From: Actinopolymorpha pittospori
Lineage (GTDB): Bacteria > Actinomycetota > Actinomycetes > Propionibacteriales > Actinopolymorphaceae
Length of the DNA: 64,000 bases
Direction of reading: 5' to 3'
Assembly (NCBI RefSeq): GCF_014873875.1
Contig: NZ_JADBEM010000001.1
Span: 6,820,001 to 6,884,000, forward strand
The position numbers were made by a program, and so were the translations under genes. Shown here piece after piece: positions 52,342 through 61,110 of the stretch (positions within the stretch are counted from its first letter, which is position 1; every line of letters begins with the position of its first letter). Under the pieces are notes generated by a model. It had not been told where the DNA came from. It saw nothing but the letters and a program-made list of their open reading frames with translations, and searched no databases.

Positions 52342-52351
52342 CGCCGGCCAG

Positions 52352-53107
52352 CTACCGCGAGCCGCTGGAGCGGGGAACGACGAGTCCGGTCTCGTACGCC
52401 GCGACGACCGCCTGGGTCCGGTCGCGCAGCCCGAGCTTGCCCAACACCCGGCTCACGTGCGTCTTCACCGTCTCCTCGGTGACGGTCAGTCGAGCGGCTA
52501 TCTCCGGGTTGGACAGGCCTTCCGCGACGAGCCGCAGGACCTGTGTCTCGCGCGGGGTCAGCGAGGAGATCGTCGCGCTGGCCGCGGGGTCGGGTACGGG
52601 GCGCTGGAGGGCGAACTCGTCGATGAGCCGCCGGGTGACCGCCGGTGCCAGCAGCGCCTCGCCGACGGCGATGACGCGTACGGCGTCGAAGAGCCGTTCG
52701 GCGGTGACGTCCTTGAGCAGGAAGCCGCTGGCGCCGGCGCGGAGTGCCGCGTAGACGTACTCGTCCAGGTCGAACGTCGTGAGGATGAGGACGCGTGGCT
52801 GGGGCGTCACCGAGGCGGTGGCGAGGCCTGGCGTGGGGGTCGTGGTGGCGGAACCGGAGCCGGAACCGGAGGCGGACCCCGTGAGCCTTCGGGTCGCCTC
52901 GATCCCGTCCATGCCCGGCATCCGTACGTCCATGAGCACGACGTCGGGGGTGACCTCGCGGCAGATCCGGACGACCTCAACCCCGTCGGAGGCGGTGCCG
53001 ACGACCTGGAAGTCGGGTTGGGTGCCGAGCAGTTCGGCGAATCCCGTTTGCACGACAGGGTGGTCGTCGGCGACGACGATCCGGATCGCCCGGGCTCGCG
53101 TGTCCAT
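52352..53107 (-). CDS. NarL/LuxR-type response regulator
   Basis: A 251-residue response regulator. The receiver (about 8-150) has RIVVADDHPVVQTGF (acidic pocket), the phosphorylated Asp in DVVLMDVRMPGMDGIEATRR, Thr in LILTTFDLDEYVYAALRAGA and Lys in GFLLKD. An odd Ser/Gly/Thr/Pro-rich run (ASGSGSGSATTTPTPGLA) is inserted between helix 3 and strand 4 of the receiver. The C-terminal LuxR helix-turn-helix reads LTPRETQVLRLVAEGLSNPE and VKTHVSRVLGKLGLRDRTQA. It follows the kinase gene with a TGATG overlap and probably controls the divergent ABC exporter. Confidence 0.92.
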   Translation of the reverse strand: MDTRARAIRIVVADDHPVVQTGFAELLGTQPDFQVVGTASDGVEVVRICREVTPDVVLMDVRMPGMDGIEATRRLTGSASGSGSGSATTTPTPGLATASVTPQPRVLILTTFDLDEYVYAALRAGASGFLLKDVTAERLFDAVRVIAVGEALLAPAVTRRLIDEFALQRPVPDPAASATISSLTPRETQVLRLVAEGLSNPEIAARLTVTEETVKTHVSRVLGKLGLRDRTQAVVAAYETGLVVPRSSGSR

Positions 53108-54360
53108 CAGGCCCTCTCGTTCTTTCCGGGCAGCTGGGCCTCGACGAGGAAGCCACCGCCGGTCGCCGCTCCGGCGCGCAGCTCACCGCCGACCGCGGCA
53201 GCGCGTTCGCGCATGCCGGCGAGTCCGTGACCAGCGACTCCCTGACCGGCGGCGGTCCCCGTCGTGGTGGTGCCGGGCCCATTGTCGCGGACGAGGAGCC
53301 GCAGGTCGTCCTCGCCGTAGTGGAGTTCGACGTCGACGGCGGCCCCTGGGGCGTGCCGGCGTGCGTTGGTGAGGGCTTCCTGGACGATGCGGTAGGCGGC
53401 GAGCTCGACGCCTGGGTCGAGCGTGACCGGTGCGCCGCGTAGGACGAGCCGGGTGCTGCTGCCGGCGGCGTCCCGGGCGCCGTCCAGCAACTCGTTGAGC
53501 TCCCCCAGCCGCAGGCCCGGTTGGGGACTGCGGTCCACGGTGGCGTCGGAAGCCTCGGGCGCCTCCGCCGACCTGGCGTCTTCGCGGAGTACGCCGAGCA
53601 GCCGCCGCATCTCCGTCAACGCGGCTCGGGCGGTGTCACCGATGGCCAAGAGCCGGTCGGCCCCGGCGGGTGGCATGCCCGGGACGGCCAGCCGTGCCGT
53701 CTCCGCCTGGACGGCGACCATGGAGATGTGGTGGGCGACCAAGTCGTGGAGTTCGCGGGCGATCCGGGCACGCTCGCCGCGGGCGGTGTGTTCGAGCAGG
53801 TTGTCGGCGATGACCTGCCGGGCGGCGGTGTTGGCCAGCGCGTCGGCTCGGGCGCGCCGCGCGATCCCGGCCATGGCTGCGGCCGGGGCGAGGGAGGCCA
53901 GCAGCAGGGTCAGCACGCGCGCCTCACCGTCGTTCGTCCCGGCGAGCGCGAGGACGGGGAACGGCACGGCTACCGCGATCGCCACCGGCGCCGGGCCGTG
54001 TCGGCCGATCCGGTATCCCGCGACCAGCTGTGCGACGGCCCCGGCCATGGTCAGGGTCTGGAACGCGGCCAATGACAGGACGGTCGACGCGGAGACGACG
54101 ACCGCGGCCGCGGTGCGCTGCGCCCCCAGAAGCGCGATCGGCGCGGTGGTGGCCAGGCCGAGCAGGCCGAGCACCACGAGGTTGCCGAAGGAGGACGCGA
54201 ACGCGGAGGAGAACGGCGTCCCCTTCGTGATCGACTCGACGAGCGCGGCCAGCGCCAGCACGACCCCGGCCGCCACGATGGCATGCGGAGCGGCGGCGAT
54301 CCGATCCCAGCCGGCGGCCCACCCGGCCCGCCGGTCCCACACATGCTCCACGAGAGCCAT
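53107..54360 (-). CDS. Sensor histidine kinase (HisKA_3 type)
   Basis: A 417-residue kinase with an N-terminal membrane block of five or six helices (about 25-185) and little periplasmic sequence. The dimerisation/phosphorylation segment is GERARIARELHDLVAHHISM (His in ELHD). The ATPase part shows YRIVQEALTNARRHAPGAAV (N-box), LLVRDNGPGTTTTGTA and GHGLAGMRERAAAVGGEL (G boxes). Kinases of this shape often sense membrane or antibiotic stress. ATG 54360 (MALVEHVWDRRAGWAAGWDR) gives the usual start. It is divergent from the ABC exporter and overlaps the response-regulator gene. Confidence 0.9.
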   Translation of the reverse strand: MALVEHVWDRRAGWAAGWDRIAAAPHAIVAAGVVLALAALVESITKGTPFSSAFASSFGNLVVLGLLGLATTAPIALLGAQRTAAAVVVSASTVLSLAAFQTLTMAGAVAQLVAGYRIGRHGPAPVAIAVAVPFPVLALAGTNDGEARVLTLLLASLAPAAAMAGIARRARADALANTAARQVIADNLLEHTARGERARIARELHDLVAHHISMVAVQAETARLAVPGMPPAGADRLLAIGDTARAALTEMRRLLGVLREDARSAEAPEASDATVDRSPQPGLRLGELNELLDGARDAAGSSTRLVLRGAPVTLDPGVELAAYRIVQEALTNARRHAPGAAVDVELHYGEDDLRLLVRDNGPGTTTTGTAAGQGVAGHGLAGMRERAAAVGGELRAGAATGGGFLVEAQLPGKNERA

Positions 54361-54474
54361 TGTCCCGGCTGTTCGGCGACGCCCGCATCCCTCGCGCGAG
54401 TGACGCCGTGTCGCTGGTGTCGGTGACGGCGAAGATGGCTCTCGCGCGTGACGACCGTGGCCTGGACCGCTCCC

Positions 54475-54480
54475 TAGTCT
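54475..54480 (+). promoter_or_regulatory. TAGTCT -10 box of the ABC exporter operon
   Basis: TAGTCT ends 7 bases before ATG 54488, so the exporter operon is probably read from a leaderless transcript. The 127-bp gap to the kinase start must hold the response regulator's site; no palindrome was clear. Confidence 0.45.
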
Positions 54481-54487
54481 GCCTGGC

Positions 54488-55417
54488 ATGGAAGCGAGCA
54501 TCGAGGTCAGCGGACTGCGTAAGCGGTTCGGCCGGACCATGGCCCTGGACGGGATGTCCTTCATGGTGTCGCCGGGGCAGGTGACGGGCTTCGTCGGCCC
54601 CAACGGCGCGGGCAAGTCCACCACGATGCGGGTGATCCTCGGCCTGGACACCCCCGATCAGGGCAGCGCCCTGATCGGCGGGCGACCCTACCCCAGTCTG
54701 CGGAACCCGCTCTGTCACGTCGGGGCGCTGCTGGACGCCGCCGCGTTGCAGCCGAGCCGGAGCGCGCGCAACCACCTGCTCTGGCTCGCGCACTCCCAGG
54801 GTCTGACCGCGCGGCGGGTCGACGAGGTCGTCGAGCTTGTTGGGCTGGAGTCGGTGGCCCGGCGGAAGGCGGGGGGCTACTCCCTCGGTATGCGGCAGCG
54901 GCTCGGTATCGCCGCGGCACTGCTCGGCGACCCGCCGGTGCTGATGCTGGACGAACCGTTCAACGGCCTGGATCCCGAGGGGATCGTGTGGATACGCGGC
55001 TTCCTGCGCTCACTCGCCGTGCAGGGCCGCGCTGTGCTGGTGTCGAGTCACCTGATGAGCGAACTGCAGGACACCGCGGGCCACCTGGTGGTGGTCGGCC
55101 GCGGCCGGGTCGTCGCTGACACCAGCGTCACCGACCTGATCGCCGGCGCGTCCGACGGGCGGGTCACGCTGCGCACCGCGGCGCGGTCGGAGGCGATGGC
55201 GGTGCTGGCGGAGGCCGGCGCCACCGTGGCCGCCACCGATCGCGACACCCTCACGGTCTCCGGGCTGGCGACCGACCGCATCGTCGTGTTGCTCGGCGCG
55301 AACGCGGTGCCGTTCTCGGAGGTGATGGCCCACCGGGCGACGCTGGAGGAGGCCTACATGGAACTCACCCGGGACTCTGTGGAGTTCCGGGCCACGGGAG
55401 CGGAGGCCAGCCGATGA
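54488..55417 (+). CDS. ABC transporter ATP-binding protein
   Basis: A 309-residue ATPase of the DrrA/NatA/BcrA type. Walker A is GFVGPNGAGKSTTMRVILGL, the signature YSLGMRQRLGIAAALLG and Walker B PPVLMLDEPFNGLDPEGIVW; the H-loop is VLVSSHLMSELQDTAGHLVV. The C-terminal domain (about 215-309) is typical of drug and antibiotic-peptide exporters. It heads an operon with two ABC-2 permeases joined by ATGA overlaps and lies divergent from a two-component system, the classic layout of an inducible exporter or resistance pump. Confidence 0.93.
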   Translation: MEASIEVSGLRKRFGRTMALDGMSFMVSPGQVTGFVGPNGAGKSTTMRVILGLDTPDQGSALIGGRPYPSLRNPLCHVGALLDAAALQPSRSARNHLLWLAHSQGLTARRVDEVVELVGLESVARRKAGGYSLGMRQRLGIAAALLGDPPVLMLDEPFNGLDPEGIVWIRGFLRSLAVQGRAVLVSSHLMSELQDTAGHLVVVGRGRVVADTSVTDLIAGASDGRVTLRTAARSEAMAVLAEAGATVAATDRDTLTVSGLATDRIVVLLGANAVPFSEVMAHRATLEEAYMELTRDSVEFRATGAEASR

Positions 55418-57009
55418 GCACCGACACGCTCACCCCCTACCGGTCGGCGACGCAGGCCAGCGCGCGGGACGGTTTCGTCCACCTGCTGCGCGCGGAGTGG
55501 ACGAAGTTCCGGACGGTACGCGGTTGGCTGGCTGGCATGGTGGCCACGGTTCTGGTCGTCGTGCTGCTCGGCGTGATGTACGCGGTGGGCAGCCAGGGCT
55601 CCTGCGACATGGGCGCGGTCGAGGCAGCCTGCCCAGCGCCGCCGGTGGGGCCCGACGGTGCACAGGTGACGGACAGGTTCACCTTCCTGCACCAGCCGCT
55701 CGCCGGCGACGGCAGCGTCACGGCCCGGTTGACGTCGATGACCGGCATCATCACCTACCCCCCACCGGACCACGACGAGATCGTCCCCGGACTGGTGCCC
55801 TGGGCGAAGGCCGGGATCATCGTCAAGGAGAGCACCCGGCAGGGGTCCGCGTACGCCGCGATGCTGCTCAGCGGGAAGCACGGCGTCCGGATGCAGTACG
55901 ACTTCACCCACGACACGGCCGGTCGACCGGGCGGCGTGTCGGCTGCGTCTCCGCGCTGGCTGCGGCTCACCCGCTCCGGCGACATTCTCACCGGTTACGA
56001 GTCGGCCGACGGCACGCGGTGGACCAAGGTCGGCGCGGCCCACTTGGCCGGACTTCCCGCCACGGTCCAGGTCGGGTTGTTCGTCAACTCCCCCGGCGAC
56101 CTGTCCGTCAAGTCGAACCCTCTCGGCGGCAGCATCAGTCAGGCCCGCTTCACCCAGGCCAGCGCGGTCTTCGACCATGTGAGCGTGCGGGGCGCGGCGT
56201 CCGATGCCACGTCCGGCGGATCGTGGCGCGAAGCCCAGGTCGGCGACGACCCGCAGGAGATGACCGACTGGGAGCGCTTCCACCGCCGGAACGGCGTGGA
56301 GCAGTCCGGTGACACGTTCACCCTCAGCGGGACTGGCGACATGGCACCGGTCGGAGACGGTCCTCGGGTCGAGAACACCCTGACCGGCATCGTGGCGGGG
56401 CTGATCCTGGTGGTCGTGGTGGCGGTGTTGTTCGTCACCGCGGAGTACCGGCGTGGCCTGATCCGTACCACGCTGCTCGCGAGCCCTCGGCGTGGTCGAG
56501 TTCTGGCGGCGAAGGCGCTCGTGATCGGCGCGGCCACCTTCGTGTGCGGGCTGGTGGCCGCCGGCGTCACCGTCGCGCTGGCGACGCACCTGTTGCGCTC
56601 GACAGGCAACCACGTACTGCCGGTGTCCTCGCTCACGCAGTGGCGGGTGATCGTCGGCGCGGCCGCTCTGCTGGCGGTGGCCGCGGTTCTCGCCCTCGGT
56701 CTGGGGGCGTTGTTCCGGCGGGCTGTGGCCGCGGTGGCCGCCGCGATCGTGCTGGTCGTCGTTCCGTACCTGCTCGCCACCGCGTCGGTACTCCCCGACG
56801 GTGTTACGGGATGGCTGATGCGGCTCACACCGGCGGCCGGGCTCGCGATCACGCAGAGCATTCCGGCGTACGCACACGTCGTCGGCCATTACGCGCCCTC
56901 GGACGGCTACTACCCGCTCGCGCCGTGGGCCGGGCTCGCGGTCCTGGCCGGGTACGCGGTACTGGCCCTCGGCCTGGCGATCCTGGCGCTGCGTAGGAGG
57001 GACGCATGA
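55414..57009 (+). CDS. ABC-2 permease with inserted extracellular DUF1349/LamG-like domain
   Basis: A 531-residue permease. TM1 lies at about 39-60 (LAGMVATVLVVVLLGVMYAV), then about 260 residues face outside before five more helices from about 322 (IVAGLILVVVVAVLFVTAEY) to the end. The outside part has the features of DUF1349/concanavalin-like domains: DRFTFLHQPLAGDGSVTARL, WAKAGIIVKESTRQGSAYAA, RWLRLTRSGDILTGYESADG, TRWTKVGAAHLAGLPATVQV and GLFVNSPG. Two Cys (64, 73) could form a bond. Normal ABC-2 permeases of this kind have about 250 residues. ATGA couples it to the ATPase gene. Confidence 0.88.
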   Translation: MSTDTLTPYRSATQASARDGFVHLLRAEWTKFRTVRGWLAGMVATVLVVVLLGVMYAVGSQGSCDMGAVEAACPAPPVGPDGAQVTDRFTFLHQPLAGDGSVTARLTSMTGIITYPPPDHDEIVPGLVPWAKAGIIVKESTRQGSAYAAMLLSGKHGVRMQYDFTHDTAGRPGGVSAASPRWLRLTRSGDILTGYESADGTRWTKVGAAHLAGLPATVQVGLFVNSPGDLSVKSNPLGGSISQARFTQASAVFDHVSVRGAASDATSGGSWREAQVGDDPQEMTDWERFHRRNGVEQSGDTFTLSGTGDMAPVGDGPRVENTLTGIVAGLILVVVVAVLFVTAEYRRGLIRTTLLASPRRGRVLAAKALVIGAATFVCGLVAAGVTVALATHLLRSTGNHVLPVSSLTQWRVIVGAAALLAVAAVLALGLGALFRRAVAAVAAAIVLVVVPYLLATASVLPDGVTGWLMRLTPAAGLAITQSIPAYAHVVGHYAPSDGYYPLAPWAGLAVLAGYAVLALGLAILALRRRDA

Positions 57010-57803
57010 CAGGGATCTGGCAGGGGGTCCGGCTCCACCTGCACGCGGAGTGGACGAAGCTGCGCACCGTCGGGGGCACGAGGTGGTTGTGGCTCGGGAT
57101 CGTCGTGGTCACCGTGGCGGTGAGCGCCGCGGCCGCGTCGGTGGTGAACTGCCCGCCGACAGGTTGCGCGTACGACGTACCGAGGGTCAGTCTGACCGGC
57201 GTGCAGGTGGGCCAGGCCGTCGTCGCGATCCTGGCCGTGCTCGCGATCAGCGGCGAGTACGCCACCGGCATGATCCGTACGACGCTCACGGCGATGCCCC
57301 ATCGGGGCACCGTCCTGGCCGTCAAGGCGGCGTTGCTCGTGGGGCTGACCCTGACCGCCGGGACCGTCGCGGTCCTCGCGTCTCTGCTCGCGGGGCGACT
57401 CATCCTGCCCGGCAACGGTTTCGCGCCCGCGCCCGGACATGGGCTGTTGTCCCTGGCCGACGGGCCGACGCTTCGCGCGGCCGCCGGATCGGTTCTCTAC
57501 CTCGCGCTGATCGCGTTGTTCAGCCTCGGCGTGGGTGCCGCCGTCCGGGACTCGGCGGCCGCCATCGGGATCGTGCTCGGTGTGCCGTACCTGTTCTCGA
57601 TCCTGACGGCTATGACCGAGAACCAGGAACTCGCCCGGTTCCTCTACCAGGTCTCCCCGATGAACGCCGGCCTCACCATCCAGGCCACGGTCGACCTGGC
57701 GGCGATACCGCTGGCCCCGTGGGCGGGGCTCGGGGTGCTCGCCGCATGGTCGGCGGCGGCGTTGCTGGCCGGCGGGCTGCTCCTTCGGTTCCGTGACGCC
57801 TGA
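57006..57803 (+). CDS. ABC-2 type permease
   Basis: A 265-residue permease with six hydrophobic segments: about 27-48 (LWLGIVVVTVAVSAAAASVV), 68-85 (VGQAVVAILAVLAISGEYA), 106-125, 160-180 (AGSVLYLALIALFSLGVGAA), 185-205 and 240-260. EYATGMIRTTLTAMPHRGTV is the cytoplasmic loop typical of ABC-2 exporters. It overlaps the previous gene by ATGA and pairs with it to form the pore. Its last 160 bp are overlapped antisense by the aminopeptidase gene. Confidence 0.9.
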   Translation: MTGIWQGVRLHLHAEWTKLRTVGGTRWLWLGIVVVTVAVSAAAASVVNCPPTGCAYDVPRVSLTGVQVGQAVVAILAVLAISGEYATGMIRTTLTAMPHRGTVLAVKAALLVGLTLTAGTVAVLASLLAGRLILPGNGFAPAPGHGLLSLADGPTLRAAAGSVLYLALIALFSLGVGAAVRDSAAAIGIVLGVPYLFSILTAMTENQELARFLYQVSPMNAGLTIQATVDLAAIPLAPWAGLGVLAAWSAAALLAGGLLLRFRDA

Positions 57804-60418
57804 CCCTCGAACGCGAAGGCGCCGGGCCTCAACCGGTCGACGCCGGCTCGCTCGGTACTCCGGTTCGCCGGCCCGGGCACCTCGCGGGCGGCCTGTTGGG
57901 CGCGCAGGGTCCGGGCGAGTTCGTCCCGGCCCTCGAGCACCAGCCGGCGTAGCCAGCCGGGCGGCTCGGCGTTCGCGAGGTAGTCGTCGGTGCGGGTGAG
58001 GGTGTCCGCGGAGGTCACCGTCGCCGGGTACGCCGCGGTGGCGAGTGTCTGGGTGAGCTCGCTCGGCCAGTGCCCGAGCACGGATTCCAGGGCGGTGAAG
58101 TACTCCTCGACGTAGGGAGTGAGTAGTTCGGCCTGCTCGGGTTGCCAGAACCCGTCGAGGGTCCCGCGCAGGACGGCGTTGGAGAGTTCTCCCGCCGTGA
58201 TCTGTCGCCAGGCGCGTTCCTTGCTCCGCGCCGTCCCGACGGCCGCCTGGCATCCCGCCGCGTTGCGTTGCCCGCCGGCGGTCGGGTCCCGGGTCAGCTC
58301 CAGCTCGATCTCGGCGTCGCCTGCGGCACCGGTGACGACCAGCCGCAGCAGCAGCGACCAGCGAAGGTCGGTGTCGACCGACAGTCCCGGCAGCTCCTCC
58401 GATCCGGCCAGCAGCCGGGCGATGGTCGCGAGATGGTCGGGGCCGGTGGCGACGACGGCCAGGGCCTGGACGTACGCCAGTTGTGCCTCGCCGCCGGGCT
58501 CGGCGGTCCTGGCCAGGTCGAGCAGCCGGTCGGTGAGCGCCCGCAGGCCCTGTGGCCGCCACGCGGGGTCGGTGTAGGTCCTGGCCGCCAGACAGGCCTG
58601 CCGCAGCAGGGTCCGCACGATCGAGGCGTTGCGCACCGAGTCCACGCCGGACAGCACCAGGGCGACGTAGTCGTGGGCCGGTAGCTGCCCGTCGCGGGTC
58701 ATGTCCCACGCGATCGTCCAGCACACGGCCTGGGCCAGCGGGTCGGTGATCTCGCCGATCCCGTCCAGCATCGCCGCGACCGAGTCCGGATCGAGCCGGA
58801 TCTTGGCGTAGGTCAGGTCGTCGTCATTGAGCAGCAGCAGGTCCGGCCGGGCCGCGCCGAGGAGTTCGGCGACCTCGGTGCGCTCTCCGGCGACGTCGAC
58901 CTCGACCCGGGCCCGGCGTCGCAGGGTTCCGGCGGTCCGGTCGTAGAGCCCGATCGCCAGCCGGTGCGGACGCAGTGTCGGGTGGTCGGCGGGTGCGGTC
59001 TGGCGGACGGCGAAGCTGGTGAACCGGCCGTCGGCGTCCACCGCGACCTCCGGCGACAACATGGTGGGTCCGGCGGTCTCCAACCACTGGCGCGACCACT
59101 CCACCAGGTTGCGCCCGGTCTCCTCCCCCAGCGCCTCGAGCAGGTCCGCGAGCGTCGTGTTGCCCCAGGCGTGTCGGCGGAAGTAGCGGCGCAGGCCGGC
59201 GAGGAAGGCGTCGGCGCCCACGGCCGCGACCAGCTGTCTGAGAACCGACGCGCCCTTGTGGTAGGTGATCGCGTCGAAGTTGACCTCCATCGAGTGGATG
59301 TCCTTGATGTCCGCGGCGATCGGGTGCGTCGAGGGCAGCTGGTCCTGCCGGTAGGCGTGCGCCTTGGTGCTGTCGGCGAAGGTCGCCCACGCCCCGGTCC
59401 AGCGGGTCGCCTCGACCTGCGCGAGGGTCGCGGCGTACGTCGCGAACGACTCGTTCAGCCACAGGTCGTCCCACCAGCGCATCGTCACGAGGTTGCCGAA
59501 CCACATGTGCGCCATCTCGTGCAGGATCGTGCCGGCTCTGCGTTCGTAGTCGGCGTCGGTGACCCGGGACCGGAAGACGTACCTCTCCCTGATCGTCACG
59601 CAGCCGGGGTTCTCCATCGCGCCGAAGTTCAGCTCGGGCACGAACAGCTGGTCGTACTTGCCGAAGGCGTAGGGAAGGTCGAAGGCCTTCTGGTAGAAGT
59701 CGAAACCTCGCCTGGTGACGTCGAAGACCGCCTCGGCGTCCAGGTGCTGGGCCAGCGAGGCGCGGGTGAACAGCCGCAGCGGGATCCGCTGCCCGTCCGG
59801 TCCGACGTACTCGTCGGCGACCCCGCGGTAGGCACCCGCGACCACGCCGGCGAGATAGGTCGGGAGCTTCGGTGTCGCCGGGAAATGCCAGCGCCGCACC
59901 TCGCCGAGCGCTTCGCAGGCGTCCTCGGCCGTGTTGGACACGACCACCCACCCCGACGGCGCGGTGACGGTGAACTCGAACGTCGCCTTGAGGTCGGGCT
60001 GGTCGAAGCAGGCGAAGATCCGCGGCGCGTCCGCGGTGGCGCACTGGCTGTGCAGGTAGACGTCACCGTCGACCGGGTCGGTGAAGCGGTGGAGTCCCTG
60101 ACCGGAACGGGAGTAGGTGCAGTCGGCGACCACGCGGAGCTCGTTGTCCTCCGCGAGTCCGGACAGCGGGATCCGGCCGAGCGCCCGGTCGTAGCGCGCC
60201 GGGTCGAGCGGCGCACCGTTCAGGACCAGCTCGTGTACGTCGGCGTCGGCGAGCTCGCAGAAGACCTCGGCCGTCGGTTCCGAGCAGCGGAACCGGATCA
60301 CCGTGGTCGAGCCGAAACGCTCCGGACCCGCCGTCAGGTCGAGGTCGACCTCGTAGGAGTCGAGTGTGAGAACACGGGAGCGTTCGAGTGCTTCGTCTCG
60401 AGTGAGGTTGCCGGCCAT
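57644..60418 (-). CDS. pepN: Aminopeptidase N (M1 family)
   Basis: A 924-residue M1 metallopeptidase. The exopeptidase motif is NFGAMENPGCVTI (GAMEN), the zinc site HEMAHMWFGNLVTMRWWDD (HExxH) with NESFATYAA carrying the third ligand, and the catalytic Tyr is in NFDAITYHKGASVLRQL. The C-terminal ERAP1-like helical domain follows. It removes N-terminal residues from peptides in the cytoplasm. The conserved part ends at about 57870; the last 75 or so residues are a Pro/Ser-rich read-through that runs antisense into the ABC permease gene. TAGGGT (60425-60430) ends 6 bases before ATG 60418. Confidence 0.92.
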   Translation of the reverse strand: MAGNLTRDEALERSRVLTLDSYEVDLDLTAGPERFGSTTVIRFRCSEPTAEVFCELADADVHELVLNGAPLDPARYDRALGRIPLSGLAEDNELRVVADCTYSRSGQGLHRFTDPVDGDVYLHSQCATADAPRIFACFDQPDLKATFEFTVTAPSGWVVVSNTAEDACEALGEVRRWHFPATPKLPTYLAGVVAGAYRGVADEYVGPDGQRIPLRLFTRASLAQHLDAEAVFDVTRRGFDFYQKAFDLPYAFGKYDQLFVPELNFGAMENPGCVTIRERYVFRSRVTDADYERRAGTILHEMAHMWFGNLVTMRWWDDLWLNESFATYAATLAQVEATRWTGAWATFADSTKAHAYRQDQLPSTHPIAADIKDIHSMEVNFDAITYHKGASVLRQLVAAVGADAFLAGLRRYFRRHAWGNTTLADLLEALGEETGRNLVEWSRQWLETAGPTMLSPEVAVDADGRFTSFAVRQTAPADHPTLRPHRLAIGLYDRTAGTLRRRARVEVDVAGERTEVAELLGAARPDLLLLNDDDLTYAKIRLDPDSVAAMLDGIGEITDPLAQAVCWTIAWDMTRDGQLPAHDYVALVLSGVDSVRNASIVRTLLRQACLAARTYTDPAWRPQGLRALTDRLLDLARTAEPGGEAQLAYVQALAVVATGPDHLATIARLLAGSEELPGLSVDTDLRWSLLLRLVVTGAAGDAEIELELTRDPTAGGQRNAAGCQAAVGTARSKERAWRQITAGELSNAVLRGTLDGFWQPEQAELLTPYVEEYFTALESVLGHWPSELTQTLATAAYPATVTSADTLTRTDDYLANAEPPGWLRRLVLEGRDELARTLRAQQAAREVPGPANRSTERAGVDRLRPGAFAFEGQASRNRRSSPPASNAAADHAASTPSPAHGASGIAARSTVAWMVRPAFIGETW

Positions 60419-60424
60419 TCCGCA

Positions 60425-60430
60425 ACCCTA
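60425..60430 (-). promoter_or_regulatory. TAGGGT -10 box, pepN
   Basis: On the minus strand TAGGGT ends 6 bases before the pepN ATG (60418), implying leaderless translation. Two TGATCATG copies at 60451-60470 in the divergent gap could bind a regulator. Confidence 0.5.
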
Positions 60431-60534
60431 GTCTTGCGCCCCGTTCCCGATGATCATGACCGTGATCATGGGATGGGTCGGCGCGTCGACGGCGAGGACG
60501 AGGCCGAGCAGGCAGGCGGCGACGGCTTCGTCTC

Positions 60535-61110
60535 GTGAGCCACAAGGTGCTGCTGCGGCTGCCCGCGGTCGACCGGCCCAAGGCGGACCTGACCGACCCT
60601 GTCGAGGCCGGGCAAGGCCTGGACGAGCTGATCAGCGTCTGCGTCGACGAGGTCGCAACCTGGCACGCGCTGACCGCGGTCTGCGACAAGGCCAAGCTGC
60701 TGCAGTTGGCCATCGATGAGGCCAGGGCCCGGTGGGAGCTCGTCGAGGACCGCCAGGACGTCGAGGACATCCGCCGGTTCGCCAGGCGGTGGGTACTGGA
60801 GACCCAGATCCGCCAGGAAGCGCTGCGGGACCTGACCGACCAGGTGTGGGCGCACGGCATGAGGGTCGGGACCGACTGGGCCGGCGAGGCAATAGAGACG
60901 GCCGACCGACTGCTCACCGAGGGCACCGAGCTTGCGCGCCGCTGCCACCTCGACCTCGGCGTGCCCGTGCCGGAGTCACTGCGCGCGGCGCCGACAACCA
61001 AGCAGCCCAAGCAGGCAGCGGCGACTGAGGCCTCACCGGGCACGAAGGCACCAGTCACCGCGCCGAAGGCCTCGCCGACCGATGTGGTGACCGCGGACAG
61101 CGGTGCCTAG
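60535..61110 (+). CDS. Hypothetical helical protein with Pro/Ala/Lys tail
   Basis: A 191-residue protein I do not recognise. Residues 1-150 are predicted helical with many charged residues (DEVATWHALTAVCDKAKLLQ, IDEARARWELVEDRQDVEDI, RFARRWVLETQIRQEALRDL); the last 40 are low-complexity Thr/Lys/Pro/Ala. There is no signal peptide. GTG 60535 is the start. The stop is directly followed by the start of the A24 peptidase gene, so both are probably one operon. Unusual neighbours suggest mobile or plasmid origin. Confidence 0.6.
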   Translation: MSHKVLLRLPAVDRPKADLTDPVEAGQGLDELISVCVDEVATWHALTAVCDKAKLLQLAIDEARARWELVEDRQDVEDIRRFARRWVLETQIRQEALRDLTDQVWAHGMRVGTDWAGEAIETADRLLTEGTELARRCHLDLGVPVPESLRAAPTTKQPKQAAATEASPGTKAPVTAPKASPTDVVTADSGA

